Below, in pieces: positions 40,301 to 45,750 of a DNA stretch of 64,000 bases. The stretch is from positions 7,816,186-7,880,185 of the forward strand of contig OX442317.1 of the NCBI GenBank assembly GCA_949358305.1. The letters are read 5' to 3'. The stretch comes from Strigamia acuminata (lineage: Eukaryota > Arthropoda > Chilopoda > Geophilomorpha > Linotaeniidae). The notes beneath the pieces are model-generated. The model had not been told where the DNA came from, did no database searches, and saw nothing but the letters and a program-made list of their open reading frames with translations. The translations under genes and the position numbers were made by a program. Numbering within the stretch: position 1 is the first letter of the stretch; the number at the start of each line of letters is the position of its first letter.

Positions 40301-41850
40301 CCTGCATTAATCAGACCAACCCCAGCGCACCGAGCGTTTGTCTAGACAAATATTAAACCCTTTGACTCGGCAAAACAATTCGCAGAAACGCGGGTGTGGG
40401 TGTGTTTATTCTTCATTCAAGGTCCAGGTTCACTCACCCTTTTGCATCCAACATGAAAAAGGTGCGCGATGTGCTCAAGAAAACCCAAACGGAAAATAAG
40501 TTACTAGGCGCGTTCAAAAACCTCTTTTAACTTGATAACCTCGTTTTCATTTCAGGATATAACGTTTATTTTACGTCAGATTTCGTTATTATTAAATAAA
40601 AATCATTTTATTTCACCTATTTCACTCATTTTTCAGCCAATTTCAACGCACCTACTTTTCCGGTCGGTAAAACTACGGGAAAAATGTGTAAAATTTTCCA
40701 TTTCAAGTTTTCAACCAAACATTCTTTCGGTTTCGATGCACACAAGCGGTGCTAGGAGTGTTGGGAGCCTCGTGCCACCTGGGCGCGCAGGAGGTGCGAG
40801 CACGTGGCCGACGAATCGATTTGCATCGAAACGCGAGCCCGAGATGAAGTCAGCGCGGCTTCGACTTACAAATATTGCTCATTAAATGAATGACTTAACT
40901 TCCTCATTGGCGTCGGTCTGATGGGCGCAACGAGCAATTAAAAAGTTTTCAAGAATGAATCACGAGGAGGCGCCTCAGCGTCCCTTTAAGTGAGTGCGAA
41001 GAACAAGCAAAGAGAGATACAATTTGAGCGCGACGGCGCTGGCGCTCGCGCTCGGCAATATCCATAGACGGAAAGAAGCGAGTGAGTCGGGTCGGGTCAA
41101 TGGCTGCTGCAAATCCGAGTAAACAAGAGGGAGCGAGAGACGATCGCAAGATTCAATGGGGAGACGGAGAGAGACTGGCTCACTGGCTCACTGGCTGGGG
41201 CATTCCCGACATGTTTCCACGTCAGGCAGATAGAAATCGCGCAGGGATTGCATTTAAATTCGCCTAATTTGCGCGAATGCTCGTGGAATAAAAGTAAACA
41301 GGCAAATTAATGCCTGACAAATTGACACCGTTTTTCATCTACGCGTTTAGTGCGAAAATCTGCATTTAAAACGAGACTCGAAAGTGATAAAAACCGAGCG
41401 AGATTCTCGAATTACCATCATTCAACGTTCGACCGTGAACTTCTTTTTTCCCCCAAAAAACACACAGAATTGCGTGTCAATTTAACATAAACAAACGCGA
41501 ATTTTGCGCCATTACTTTTTGCCCGAATCGTTTCGAATTAATCAAAAGAAAAAAAAAGAAAAAACCAAAAACTGCATTTTTCCATGACCTTCGCGATATC
41601 GTCTATCGTTACGTTGCAGTAACAAGAACCTGCATATGCTTCGCGTACACTACAATTCCCACCAAAGTAGCAAAAGAGATTGGCCAACTGCAGAAATGTA
41701 AGCCAACTCCTTGAGCAAACTATCATCGACATTTCAACGGAATCCACCGTGTCATTGCGAAATAAACCAAACAAATAAATAAAATAAAATAAAATAAAAT
41801 AAAATCTCACTTACCATTAACACCTGCACGATGCACAGTACAGAATGCAT
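5230..41850 (-). CDS. ADAMTSL1/3-like: ADAMTS-like protein (ADAMTSL1/ADAMTSL3, punctin/MADD-4 type), 18 coding exons
   Basis: Secreted matrix glycoprotein without a protease domain. Joining the 18 exons listed separately gives 3222 nt, 1073 residues, with every junction GT-AG and every phase compatible. Order: split signal peptide (1 to about 30), TSP1 repeat 1 (about 50-94), ADAMTS cysteine-rich module ending in CGICGG (95-199), TSP1 repeats 2-4 (203-378), 5-6 (413-549), 7-8 (552-670), one Ig domain (about 680-785), low-complexity linker (786-945), TSP1 repeats 9-10 (949-1070). Six repeats keep CxxS/TCG, the POFUT2 O-fucose consensus; repeat 1 has WxxWxxW, a C-mannosylation pattern. The order and linker residues such as PSFVPEAW match vertebrate ADAMTSL1/3 as I know them; in nematodes the relative MADD-4 organises synapses. 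Odd: no spacer module, no PLAC domain seen. Orthology and synaptic role here are inference. Confidence 0.92.
5859..6094 (-). CDS. ADAMTSL1/3-like: ADAMTSL exon 17: TSP1 repeat 9 and start of repeat 10
   Basis: 236 nt, enters phase 1, leaves phase 0 at a strong donor GTAAGTAAAC. Encodes FDWMVTDWSACSQSCGSG through KCGMEECPHWEATEWLP. Two in-frame acceptors 6 bp apart (exon start 6094 or 6088) would add or drop two residues; both have a poor pyrimidine tract, so the exact start is uncertain. Confidence 0.88.
6165..6432 (-). CDS. ADAMTSL1/3-like: ADAMTSL exon 16: linker with predicted helix
   Basis: 268 nt, phase 0 in, phase 1 out; acceptor ttaaattag, donor GTAAAG. Encodes TPIWDAVADQSAEKAVTEAG, then LTKADLDKVTDMRVMPHIQQ and an acidic segment (NDDLDIEGLGD). 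I do not recognise a domain. In vertebrate ADAMTSL1 this position also carries a long linker with a helical segment before further Ig domains, which are absent here. Confidence 0.85.
6498..6622 (-). CDS. ADAMTSL1/3-like: ADAMTSL exon 15: proline/lysine-rich linker
   Basis: 125 nt, enters phase 1, leaves phase 0; acceptor ggtgtttgcag, donor GTGATG. Encodes KPFNKKPPPKPTEPDNAPP and a charged tail. No recognisable domain; probably disordered. The 65-bp intron that follows contains a TAAA microsatellite (about 6436-6471). Confidence 0.85.
6698..6917 (-). CDS. ADAMTSL1/3-like: ADAMTSL exon 14: second half of the Ig domain and proline-rich start of linker
   Basis: 220 nt, phase 0 in, phase 1 out; acceptor gtttttttag, donor GTGAGTGC. 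Encodes YSGRLKISKNGALRIRSLQA and IDSGVYTCIAG, the classic DxGxYxC Ig signature, then RANITVIVKG with an N-glycosylation sequon, then a proline-rich tail. Only one Ig domain is present. Confidence 0.93.
7076..7640 (-). CDS. ADAMTSL1/3-like: ADAMTSL exon 13: TSP1 repeats 7 and 8 plus first half of the Ig domain
   Basis: 565 nt, the longest exon; enters phase 2, leaves phase 0; acceptor atcttttcag. Encodes WNVSDFSPCSKPCGSGLQTR, CNVFDCPPKWVPGPWTKCSK, CNVKQCVPGRHSP, a basic stretch and the Ig B-strand to C-strand (LTVKCPVG ... RIRW). CSKPCG in repeat 7 has proline where O-fucosylation needs Ser/Thr. The donor GTGATT is weak and flanked by an A/T low-complexity intron (6918-7075). Shadow frames on the other strand are open by chance. 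Confidence 0.93.
7788..8224. mobile_element. Partial DNA-transposon remnant in ADAMTSL intron 12
   Basis: A G+C-rich block ends at 8202-8224 in ccttgacaatccggccctg, the reverse complement of a CAGGGCCGGATT-type transposon terminus. A perfect 9-bp stem (aaggggggc / gccccccctt type, 8189-8210) sits just inside. No matching left end is visible, so the left side is probably truncated. The long open frame inside (7873-8214, minus) has no recognisable domain. Confidence 0.4.
8249..8378 (-). CDS. ADAMTSL1/3-like: ADAMTSL exon 12: second half of TSP1 repeat 6
   Basis: 130 nt, enters phase 1, leaves phase 2; acceptor atcatttcag, donor GTAAGTTGG. Encodes VRESIIQCIRDNDQVLV through KKPDVLTQTCNDQPCPP. 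The preceding intron is just 64 bp. Length and phases are the same as exon 6, which plays the same part in repeat 2. Confidence 0.93.
8443..8598 (-). CDS. ADAMTSL1/3-like: ADAMTSL exon 11: end of TSP1 repeat 5, start of repeat 6
   Basis: 156 nt, enters phase 1, leaves phase 1; acceptor tttcaattgcag. Encodes NKPAEIEHCTMKPC, an acidic linker, then YSWRQTGFTPCSASCLGG. The donor reads GTGCGC, weaker than the others, but the next exon continues the repeat in frame. Confidence 0.9.
9396..9526 (-). CDS. ADAMTSL1/3-like: ADAMTSL exon 10: TSP1 repeat 5, first half
   Basis: 131 nt, enters phase 2, leaves phase 1; acceptor aaaataatag, donor GTAAAG. Encodes SFVPEAWGSCNVSCGEGYRR then KVDCKIFLEFSRTVAKLPDK. 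The PSF(I/V)PEAW lead-in and the LPDxEC segment are shared with vertebrate ADAMTSL1. I found this exon by looking for the repeat that phase and homology required between exons 9 and 11. Confidence 0.92.
10053..10284 (+). CDS. Exon-like segment antisense to ADAMTSL intron 9, unknown product
   Basis: A strong acceptor (tatatctttctttctccag) is followed by an open frame PVDDLRTDDGPFNSPRLVEL then EKHPQEKQFAPSSWDCPGI, ending in a lysine/glutamate-rich tail and TAG at 10282-10284. Composition and residue usage look like protein, unlike the surrounding intron. I see no upstream partner exon on this strand and do not recognise the protein. It may be a terminal exon of a nested gene, or a fragment of a retrocopy. 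Confidence 0.3.
10634..10830. repeat. Dispersed repeat copy A (intron 9)
   Basis: 197 bp matching 13994-14190 in the same orientation with about six mismatches (roughly 97 percent). It begins ttacaatgaagttaaatt and ends tttgtacattta. No terminal repeats are obvious on this copy. Confidence 0.9.
11431..11521 (-). CDS. ADAMTSL1/3-like: ADAMTSL exon 9: proline/glutamine-rich linker
   Basis: 91 nt, enters phase 1, leaves phase 2; acceptor atcgtttcag, donor GTAAAT. Encodes MREQAAPIVQPYPPPQAQRY and THIVSSEP. No domain. It aligns by position with the linker between TSP1 repeats 4 and 5 of vertebrate ADAMTSL1, and its last codon splits across the intron to give EPS-FVPEAW. Confidence 0.88.
11646..11799 (-). 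CDS. ADAMTSL1/3-like: ADAMTSL exon 8: TSP1 repeat 4
   Basis: 154 nt, enters phase 0, leaves phase 1; acceptor tactcttccag, donor GTAAGAC. Encodes CSVSCGQGYQTRNVYCRDVR through CTSGVACHKPKPD. CSVSCG fits the O-fucosylation consensus. The 91-bp intron before it is one of the short ones. Confidence 0.93.
11891..12092 (-). CDS. ADAMTSL1/3-like: ADAMTSL exon 7: TSP1 repeat 3 and start of repeat 4
   Basis: 202 nt, enters phase 2, leaves phase 0; acceptor cccttaatag, donor GTATGG. Encodes WVIEDWGPCSASCDGGWQER, then CNTEDCPK and WHEGPWSG, the start of the next repeat. It sits after a 5.0 kb intron that holds a 21-bp minisatellite and one copy of a dispersed repeat. Confidence 0.93.
13994..14190. repeat. 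Dispersed repeat copy B (intron 6)
   Basis: Direct-orientation partner of 10634-10830. This copy is preceded by CCCAAAATGGTTCAAAAATA (from about 13971), the terminus of the CCCATATGGTTC MITE family seen at 29934 and 33783, and followed by the AATGCATT-rich internal sequence of that family, suggesting the 197-bp unit is part of a longer member. Confidence 0.85.
15870..16524. mobile_element. Possible DNA transposon carrying the 21-bp array
   Basis: Left end CAGAGCCGGATTAAGG; right end, reversed, CAGGAGCGGATTTG. About 12 of the first 15 bases can be matched, and the motif resembles CAGGGCCGGATT-type termini of animal DNA transposons. The flanking 8-mers (gtgtttgg and attcatgc) do not match, so the boundaries are uncertain. 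Confidence 0.35.
15957..16177. repeat. 21-bp minisatellite, about 10 near-perfect copies
   Basis: Unit AAAATGCATATTTTTTACATG. Since 21 is a multiple of three and the unit lacks stops in several frames, it opens long frames encoding ENAYFLH on one plus frame, MKMHIFY on another and MHFHVKN on the minus strand. Degenerate AATGCATTGTTT units continue to about 16400. The frames are a consequence of the repeat, not evidence for a gene. Confidence 0.95.
17099..17228 (-). CDS. ADAMTSL1/3-like: ADAMTSL exon 6: second half of TSP1 repeat 2
   Basis: 130 nt, enters phase 1, leaves phase 2; acceptor atatcttcgcag, donor GTAAGT. Encodes AQRIKAVCKNKRTGEEVDER through CNVDKCPA, the C-terminal half of the repeat. 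The GGG/A junction across introns 5 and 6 is where TSP1 repeats are commonly split in this family. Confidence 0.93.
18771..18915 (-). CDS. ADAMTSL1/3-like: ADAMTSL exon 5: end of cysteine-rich module fused directly to TSP1 repeat 2
   Basis: 145 nt, starts phase 0 (acceptor tttttttcaag) and ends phase 1 at GTGAGTG. Encodes VGCDLQLGSTKKVDACGICG then, within the same exon, FFWEETATSSCSATCGG. In vertebrate ADAMTSL1/3 a spacer module of roughly 100 or more residues lies between the CGxCxG block and the CSATCGGG repeat; here about a dozen residues separate them. Confidence 0.95.
19491..19721 (-). CDS. ADAMTSL1/3-like: ADAMTSL exon 4: cysteine-rich module
   Basis: 231 nt, phase 0 to 0, acceptor caattgttgcag, donor GTGAGA. 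Encodes the ADAMTS cysteine-rich module: FRVQQCSSYND, YQGRLYEWEPHYD, CALSCRVVGQ and LAPKVLDGTRCRDGSLDMCI, closely following the vertebrate ADAMTSL module (LAPKVLDGTRC is diagnostic). The intron to exon 3 is only 184 bp. Confidence 0.95.
19906..20067 (-). CDS. ADAMTSL1/3-like: ADAMTSL exon 3: TSP1 repeat 1
   Basis: 162 nt, phase 0 to 0, acceptor ttttattgcag, donor GTGAGG. Encodes a thrombospondin type-1 repeat with GWSAWSEWTTCSRTCDGG and the short C-terminal half typical of the first repeat of ADAMTS/ADAMTSL proteins (CRGEGIRYMICNMQ). The WSAWSEW motif carries overlapping C-mannosylation WxxW patterns. CSRTCD lacks the glycine of the O-fucose consensus. Confidence 0.95.
20276..20409 (-). CDS. 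Exon-like segment in ADAMTSL intron 2, not in phase with the main transcript
   Basis: Between acceptor acgagtctccag and donor GTATAA lies an open frame reading SGFLRTAPLTTDGHGMATDG then TGITFLLSLDDRFAEKLDK. The phase (2 in, 1 out) does not fit the phase-0 junctions of exons 2 and 3, so it is not a simple alternative exon of ADAMTSL. Not recognised; may be chance. Confidence 0.2.
20545..20879 (+). CDS. Candidate small secreted protein, two exons, nested in ADAMTSL intron 2 on the opposite strand
   Basis: ATG at 20545 in a CAAAATG context starts MKHSPRYLSVAYVISLYFAV CTII, a good signal-peptide pattern, and ends at 20618 on donor GTGAGTTG. An 89-bp gap leads to a pyrimidine-rich acceptor (gctcttttctcttccag, exon from 20708). 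The joined frame continues ASENQVEKSMGKVKWCVL and runs to TAA at 20877-20879, 81 residues in all. A second strong acceptor (ttcttcttttcag, ending 20833) suggests the true 3' structure may differ. I recognise no family; KVKWCV faintly resembles the start of a transferrin lobe but no other transferrin motif follows. It could be the 5' end of a larger gene or a chance structure. Confidence 0.3.
25136..25219 (-). CDS. ADAMTSL1/3-like: ADAMTSL exon 2: end of signal peptide and acidic N-terminus
   Basis: 84 nt, phase 0 to 0, between acceptor ctcttttcag and donor GTGAGT. Encodes LANVLWCMDDSFNQFAMDTA then an acidic stretch, DEEEEP. The hydrophobic LANVLW completes the signal peptide begun 16.6 kb upstream. 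The acidic run occupies the place where vertebrate ADAMTSL proteins have a short acidic linker before TSP1 repeat 1. Confidence 0.78.
25279..25927. mobile_element. Possible MITE adjacent to ADAMTSL exon 2
   Basis: Left end GTGTGTTCAATTCTTGAAGG and right end, reversed, GTGCGTACAATTCACGAG, both followed by AAAGTCACTTT. The inverted repeat is imperfect. A perfect 14-bp stem (aaaagtcacttttt / aaaaagtgactttt) lies at 25863-25905. The left boundary is only about 60 bp upstream of exon 2's acceptor. Confidence 0.4.
26784..26999. mobile_element. TA-flanked MITE, CCAATTCTGTTTTTACA family
   Basis: Starts CGTCCAATTCTGTTTTTACA after TA and ends, reversed, CACCCAATTCTGTTTTTACA before TA. Element length 216 bp. 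A related copy lies at 49951-50145 and shares the subterminal CTGTAGATATGTTCCAG. TA duplication fits Tc1/mariner/pogo-type elements. Confidence 0.75.
27080..27418 (-). CDS. Open frame for a membrane-anchored cysteine-containing peptide, doubtful
   Basis: 112 codons. The N-terminus MFLIVVAILLVLTVIMICS is a strong hydrophobic segment, followed by a second one and by a C-terminal half with paired cysteines (RVCANCNR, GKCAKP, VCTNQFPMC). It lies in intron 1 between transposon remnants. No family recognised; could be transposon-derived or chance. Confidence 0.15.
   Translation of the reverse strand: MFLIVVAILLVLTVIMICSNLLSLRCIFMLAIILKKFYCSVTLKDQKQPFNNCLGRVCANCNRINYGSVTYLLSMKYFAGDLHRAGKCAKPKQSFNKVCTNQFPMCPESGHV
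27972..28654. mobile_element. Foldback element, CTATACTC family, copy 1, interrupted by a hAT insertion
   Basis: Left arm ACTATACTCTGGCAGACCAT and onward (to about 28030) is matched inverted at 28594-28652. The core ACCAGAATTG...CCAGACATTG...CGATTACC is shared with copy 2 at 59353-59582. The hAT element at 28321-28584 sits inside. Without it the element is about 411 bp. Confidence 0.75.
28321..28584. mobile_element. Non-autonomous hAT element with perfect 8-bp target duplication
   Basis: 264 bp. Left end CAGCGGTCGGCAAC, right end reversed CAGGGGTCGGCAAG, flanked on both sides by GTCTACAG (28313-28320 and 28585-28592). Termini, duplication length and target consensus fit hAT superfamily elements. 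No transposase frame. Confidence 0.93.
29934..30342. mobile_element. MITE, CCCATATGGTTC family, host of a nested MITE
   Basis: Inverted ends CCCATATGGTTCGAAC and CCCATATGGTTCAAAAATAC (reversed). Interior is AATGCATT / CATTTTG-rich and similar to 33783-34054, and more loosely to 39130-39360, where it is inverted. Interrupted by the element at 30043-30246. Confidence 0.75.
30043..30246. mobile_element. MITE nested in the 29934-30342 element
   Basis: Left AGTGCGTCCAATAATGATAGG-type end and right end, reversed, AGGTGCGTCCGATAATGACAGG-type. Flanked by TAA on both sides, a 3-bp duplication like that of PIF/Harbinger elements. Contains a TAAA microsatellite. Confidence 0.7.
31535..31740. repeat. 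34-bp minisatellite, about six copies
   Basis: Unit close to GAATTTTTGGTGCATATTGT followed by ATGCGCATAAAATG. Copies differ by a few substitutions (gcgcaaaaaacg, gcataaaatgg). All three minus frames are open through it because 34 is not a multiple of three and the unit lacks stops. Confidence 0.92.
32627..32877. mobile_element. MITE with TAA target duplication and internal tandem repeat
   Basis: 251 bp, ends CACTGGAAACAGATATGGCT and, reversed, CACTGGAAAAAAATATGGCT, flanked by TAA on both sides. TIR similarity resumes at AAAAGTTAATGT. The interior is a tandem of a roughly 43-bp unit built from TTTACAAAGATTGTAAATTT. The 3-bp TAA fits PIF/Harbinger; the CACTG start also recalls CACTA elements. 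Confidence 0.82.
33783..34054. mobile_element. MITE, CCCATATGGTTC family, second copy
   Basis: 272 bp with ends CCCATAAGGTTCAAAAGTAT and, reversed, CCCAAATGGTTTATAAATAC. Shares the motif GCATTCCAAAATGCAT and CATTTCGTGCAATTAAGT with 29934-30342. Confidence 0.72.
34317..34368. repeat. AAAT microsatellite
   Basis: About 12 uninterrupted copies of AAAT. Similar shorter tracts lie at 6436-6471 and 22983-23004; a TA dinucleotide run lies at 9801-9837. Confidence 0.95.
35199..35294. repeat. Direct repeat, copy 1
   Basis: About 96 bp (ggaaaatcatgatgtaatgc ... tggtttttctcat) resembling 36401-36496 in the same orientation, including GCCCACAA and AAACTA-AAATTAACAATG. Together they flank about 1.1 kb. 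Confidence 0.75.
36017..36366. mobile_element. MITE, GAGTTTGCGG family, copy 1
   Basis: Left GAGTTTGCGGACATGCCTTT, right reversed GTTTGCGGACATGCTTTTTT preceded by TAGAGAGTA. Interior is rich in CTTATGATCTTATAAGG-like palindromes. Related to 57634-58123. Confidence 0.72.
36401..36496. repeat. Direct repeat, copy 2
   Basis: Partner of 35199-35294. The pair could be solo ends of a decayed element or two insertions of one short family; the enclosed DNA shows no retrotransposon coding sequence. Confidence 0.75.
37700..38110. repeat. Degenerate A/T tandem array next to a transposon-like terminus
   Basis: Starts with accgtatttcctcttattgt and a G+C-rich stretch (gaccgcgggcctttaaaa), then passes into a degenerate array of roughly 30-bp units (gaaaatttagtgaaatttta). 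Probably remnant of a short repetitive element; no right terminus found. Confidence 0.45.
41815..41850 (-). CDS. ADAMTSL1/3-like: ADAMTSL exon 1: start codon and first half of signal peptide
   Basis: Encodes MHSVLCIVQVLM and ends in phase 0 at a strong donor, GTAAGTGAG. The start is chosen because an in-frame TGA lies 21 nt upstream of the ATG and the context is AAAATGC. Exon 2 continues the hydrophobic stretch, so the signal peptide is built from two exons. An AAAAT microsatellite (about 41778-41805) abuts the donor in the intron. Confidence 0.8.
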
Positions 41851-42660
41851 TTTCGTCGATCTTCGCAATCAATCAAAAATCCTCGATAGTTTTCCTCCGC
41901 AAAGTTCCAAATAAAACAGAAAATAAAATTTCATATAAACTACGTCGACCTAAGGCAGTTCTCGAGGTAGGTCGCAGAGTCCCAAAAGACACGGTAAGCA
42001 ACGAAGCGAGTTAACGAAGCGCCGCAGTCTCCTCTTCGGGTTTGAGTCATGTTGCATTCAACTGCGACAAGCGCTTCCTATGACATGAGATGCTGCGAGA
42101 AGATGAGAGAAAAGAGTCAGAAACAAAACAAACAAACAAACAAAACAAAAGAAATAAAATAAAAAAATATATGGGCAGAAATGTGAATAAGTGTGCTGGT
42201 TGCCCGTGCGCACTCGGAATGCAGGGGGACCCAAGGGCAATGTTGCTGGTGCCGCCGCACTTATGAATATTAACCCGCTGGGATCAATACGGTGGCACGG
42301 TGGCACGCTCTCGCTCGCTTCTCCCTACCCCGGATACATCTGCTCACTGCTCTGCCAGTCGGAGGCTCGCAGCCAACTTTTTGCTCCTCGCACTCGCACA
42401 CTTTGCTCGGAGCGCCGCGATGCGAGCGAGTATCGCGAGACACTTTTGCTCGACGCAACTGATGGAACTAAGTGATGCGTTCAGTAAACTGCTGCAGCCA
42501 ATGTGGCCACATTCTGGATCACGTGGCTCGGCGTCGACTTCGCTGCCAACTCTGGCGGGGGAAATGTGCAAGTTGAGTGCTGACAAGATTCGCGAGATTT
42601 GCGCTCGCGTCCACCTCTAAATTCGTACCGTATGAAAAGCACCTGAGTGTGTGTGCGAAA
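41851..42660 (-). promoter_or_regulatory. 5' UTR and promoter-like CpG-bearing region of the ADAMTSL gene
   Basis: The sequence upstream of the ATG, up to about 42660, is much richer in G+C and CpG than the surrounding DNA, with clusters such as cgctcgcttctccc and gcgccgcgatgcgagcg. The elevated composition also continues into intron 1 (about 40730-41260). A TTTATATG element on the minus strand near 41937 could be a weak TATA-like box. Open frames on both strands in 42191-42690 look like a side effect of composition. No transcription start can be fixed from sequence. Confidence 0.45.
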
Positions 42661-45600
42661 AATGGCCGGTTTGCCGGCCAAACTTTGCACTTTGGAATCT
42701 TTTTTTTTTTTTTTTTTTTGTTTGTTTACACTTCGGTTGGATTTCAGCCGAATTCGGTTTGATGCAATTTTGACTTTTATATTGATTCATCGGAAAATCA
42801 TTCATAAAGGCGACATTTTAGTGCTAATAATAATCTCAAATTAACGAATTTTCCCGTAAAGCTTCGAATTGTGGCCTATTTATGGCCGAAAGCGTCAAAT
42901 TTTGGCGTCAAAAGTGCATAAAATTCTATTTTCGGCCCTAAAAAGTACAGTTTTGTGCATAAAATCTCATTTTCTGGCATAAAAGTACACTTTTGTGTAT
43001 AAAATTCCTATTTTGGGTATAAAATGCCATGAAAAATTGGTTTATTTCTAATTAATCTAATCAAACGCCTCGCTCAGGTCGAGTCTAAAAAAAAAAAATA
43101 AACACCCCAGCGTTTATACGGAGCTTTACGCTAATTAACCCTGACAACTTTCTTTATGTCCTGTTAGAATCTAAAAAAAAACTATTTTTTCACAAAAAAA
43201 TAAAAAAAAATAAAAATAATAAAAATAAAAAATAAAAAAAAAGATGGCGTCCTAGTAAATAACAACTTAGTGGCATTGCCTTATTTACATTCATATTAAA
43301 TTTCACGCATTTAGAAATAGGTTTGAAATGGACCATTTTATATCGGATTTTATGAGATTTTTTTTCATGCCATAGCCACAATGGTATGAAAACGAGGCCT
43401 AAGAGGTCAAATGGAATAAAATTGTGTCAGAAAAAAAAAACTCGTAAAAATGGTAAGTAAAAATTTTTCTTCTTCTCTTTTAAAAGAAAAAAAAAAAAAG
43501 AGGGAAAAATAGTATCCAAGAGCGCCATTACATTGAATTAGATTTAATTCAAAAAATAAAGTAGATGACAAAGCTCGGGTCATAAATTTCAACTTACGCA
43601 CCTGACAACAGCCGAAAAAAAAGAAATTCCATCTTCTGCATTATCACTTAATTCTTGTACTCTTGGCCCCCGCCAATAGCAATGACAGCAAATTACAATT
43701 TCTTTTACAACCCCCTGGGTCGCTTTGCTCACTTTGACACCTCATCTAAAAGTGGAATAAAAATCTAGGTGAACCCCACCGTGGCCAATCCCCCAAAAAA
43801 TTGTGCACAAATCATTTTTTCGCTTGTGCCTTGCCCTCAATTGATCAACTTCAGTGCTCGCATTCCTCCAATATCAACCGTTAAATGTAAACAAACATTC
43901 GGTTTTTTTTTTCTTCAAAATTCAGTTTCTCAATTACGGTACTTCAAATTTCATTGTTTCGTATACGGAAATTCAATTTTTCTGATTGGTAAACTGTTCA
44001 AAATTAAATTTTCTAGTTCATTAAAGTGGTCAAAATTAAATTTTCCACTTGTTAAACTGTTCAAAATTAATTGTTTCATTTATTAAACTGTTCAAAATTA
44101 ATTGTTTCATTTATTAAACTGTTCAAAATTAATTGTTTCATTTATTAAACTGTTCAAAATTAATTGTTTCATTTATTAAACTGTTCAAAATTAATTTTGA
44201 ACAATTTAATTTAACAAGCGAAAAATTTAATTACTCTCAATAATTAAACTGTTCAAAATTTAATTTTCCAGTTCATAAATTGTTCAAAATTTAATTTTCC
44301 AGTTCATAATTTTTTCAAAATTAATTGTTTCATTTATTAATTATTTCATTAATTGTTTCATTTATTAATTATTTCATTAATAATTTCATTATTTAATTTT
44401 GAGCAATTTAGTTCAAAATTAAATTTTCCGGTTGTTTAAATTGCTCAAAATTAATTTTTGCAATCGTTAAATTGTTCAAAATTAATTGTTCCATTTATTA
44501 AACTGTTCCCAATTAATTTTTTCAATTGTTAAATGCTTCAAATTCAACTTTCCCAATTGTTAAACCGTTCAAAATCCAATTTCTCCAATTCAGATGTTTT
44601 CTGCCAAAATCACAATCACAATAAACAACAAAACCCGACATTTCACAAATCAAGCCAACATTCCCTTAAGTGAGAAAACGAACAAAGTCTAGTGTTTCAT
44701 CCCCAAAAACCCCCCAACAAAAATAAAAAAAACCAAAACATTAAAAAGAAAAAAGCCTCATCATTTCTTTCATTATTCCCATGCTCCTGTCACCACCAAT
44801 TTATGTGGACGTGAAGTGCATCACACACGGGTCCATTAATGCATCCGAGTGTTCTAAGAAGCGGAAGGGGGACAACAACACCCACCATCCACCATCCATC
44901 CATGCACACCGTGTCAAGAGGTCAGCATACTTCCTTCTAGACAAAGGTTTTGTTTACCTCCCATCAGCCAGTCTCACCTGTGAAAAGCGGGGGACCCACC
45001 GAGTGTGTGGACAGGAATTTCCTCCCTGTCGACCTCTGATCCTGTTGAATAAGTCTCTCAAATTGATTGCTCGTCGTAAAAGAGGACGTGGTAATCGGTG
45101 ATCTTTAAGACGAACGAAAGCGCTTCTGTTCCTGCTTAGCAGCCTTAATATGGGTAGATTTAACAGGGATTTGAGCGAGAAAAGCCCTCGTCTGGCGACG
45201 ATGGATGCGGGCAGCGCGCTTTGCTGACGGAACAGATAACTGCCTCACTCAAGCTCTTTTCTCACTTGAACGCGGTCATTAGAGAAAGCCCTAAGCTCCC
45301 CCTTCTCTATTAATTGGCGAGGCGAAAAGTGGCGCCCCTAACTAGGTCCATTTACTTTTTACTAGACTCGAGACACTTTTCAAATCAAAATGGACGAATA
45401 AAGAAAACACAAAACTTTCCCATTAACGCACAATGCCGATGGATGGGCCCAAGAAAAAAATGTAGAACACAAAAAATAAACCAACTCCAATAATTAGCTT
45501 TTGCAAGGAAAACATTGCTTTAATTAAGTGATCAAAAAGTTCGAATTCGAGGACCCTTTTTTTATGTGGACGGAGATTTCAATGTGGGTGCCGAGGCAAG

Positions 45601-45750
45601 TCAATTTTCTCCCGCATGGCAACACAACGACCGTCAACCCCGATTTATGGTCTAGGGGCCCTCTTTGGGGCCCAATTTGTTGTTATGTTGTTAAAATGCA
45701 AGGAACGACTTCGATTAGCGATTGATTTTATTGAACAGAGTGGAATATAA
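42661..45750. other. Upstream flank, part 1
   Basis: AT-rich DNA beyond the promoter-like region. No coding exon supported. Contains the 31-bp array below and a moderately G+C-rich patch at 44780-45350 with no recognisable protein similarity. Confidence 0.55.
43985..44590. repeat. Degenerate 31-bp minisatellite
   Basis: Best copies at about 44040-44200, unit TTTATTAAACTGTTCAAAAT then TAATTGTTTCA; flanks decay into partial units built on GTTCAAAATTAA. One unit is inverted near 44190-44215 (attttgaacaatttaat). Confidence 0.85.

Larger units (their letters stand above)
25220..41814. other. ADAMTSL intron 1 (16.6 kb)
   Basis: Very long first intron splitting the signal peptide. It holds most of the MITEs listed between 25279 and 36366, the 34-bp minisatellite and several microsatellites. 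Outside these I see no conserved gene. A 30-codon plus-strand frame at 38813-38905 (MKLLAAKPLWQASSFLLLLM) resembles a signal peptide next to CpG-containing DNA but has no continuation I can support. Confidence 0.6.

Noticed and set aside
42191-42690. Open frames on both strands upstream of ADAMTSL exon 1
   Set aside because: Explained by the G+C-rich promoter-like composition; no domain and mutually overlapping.
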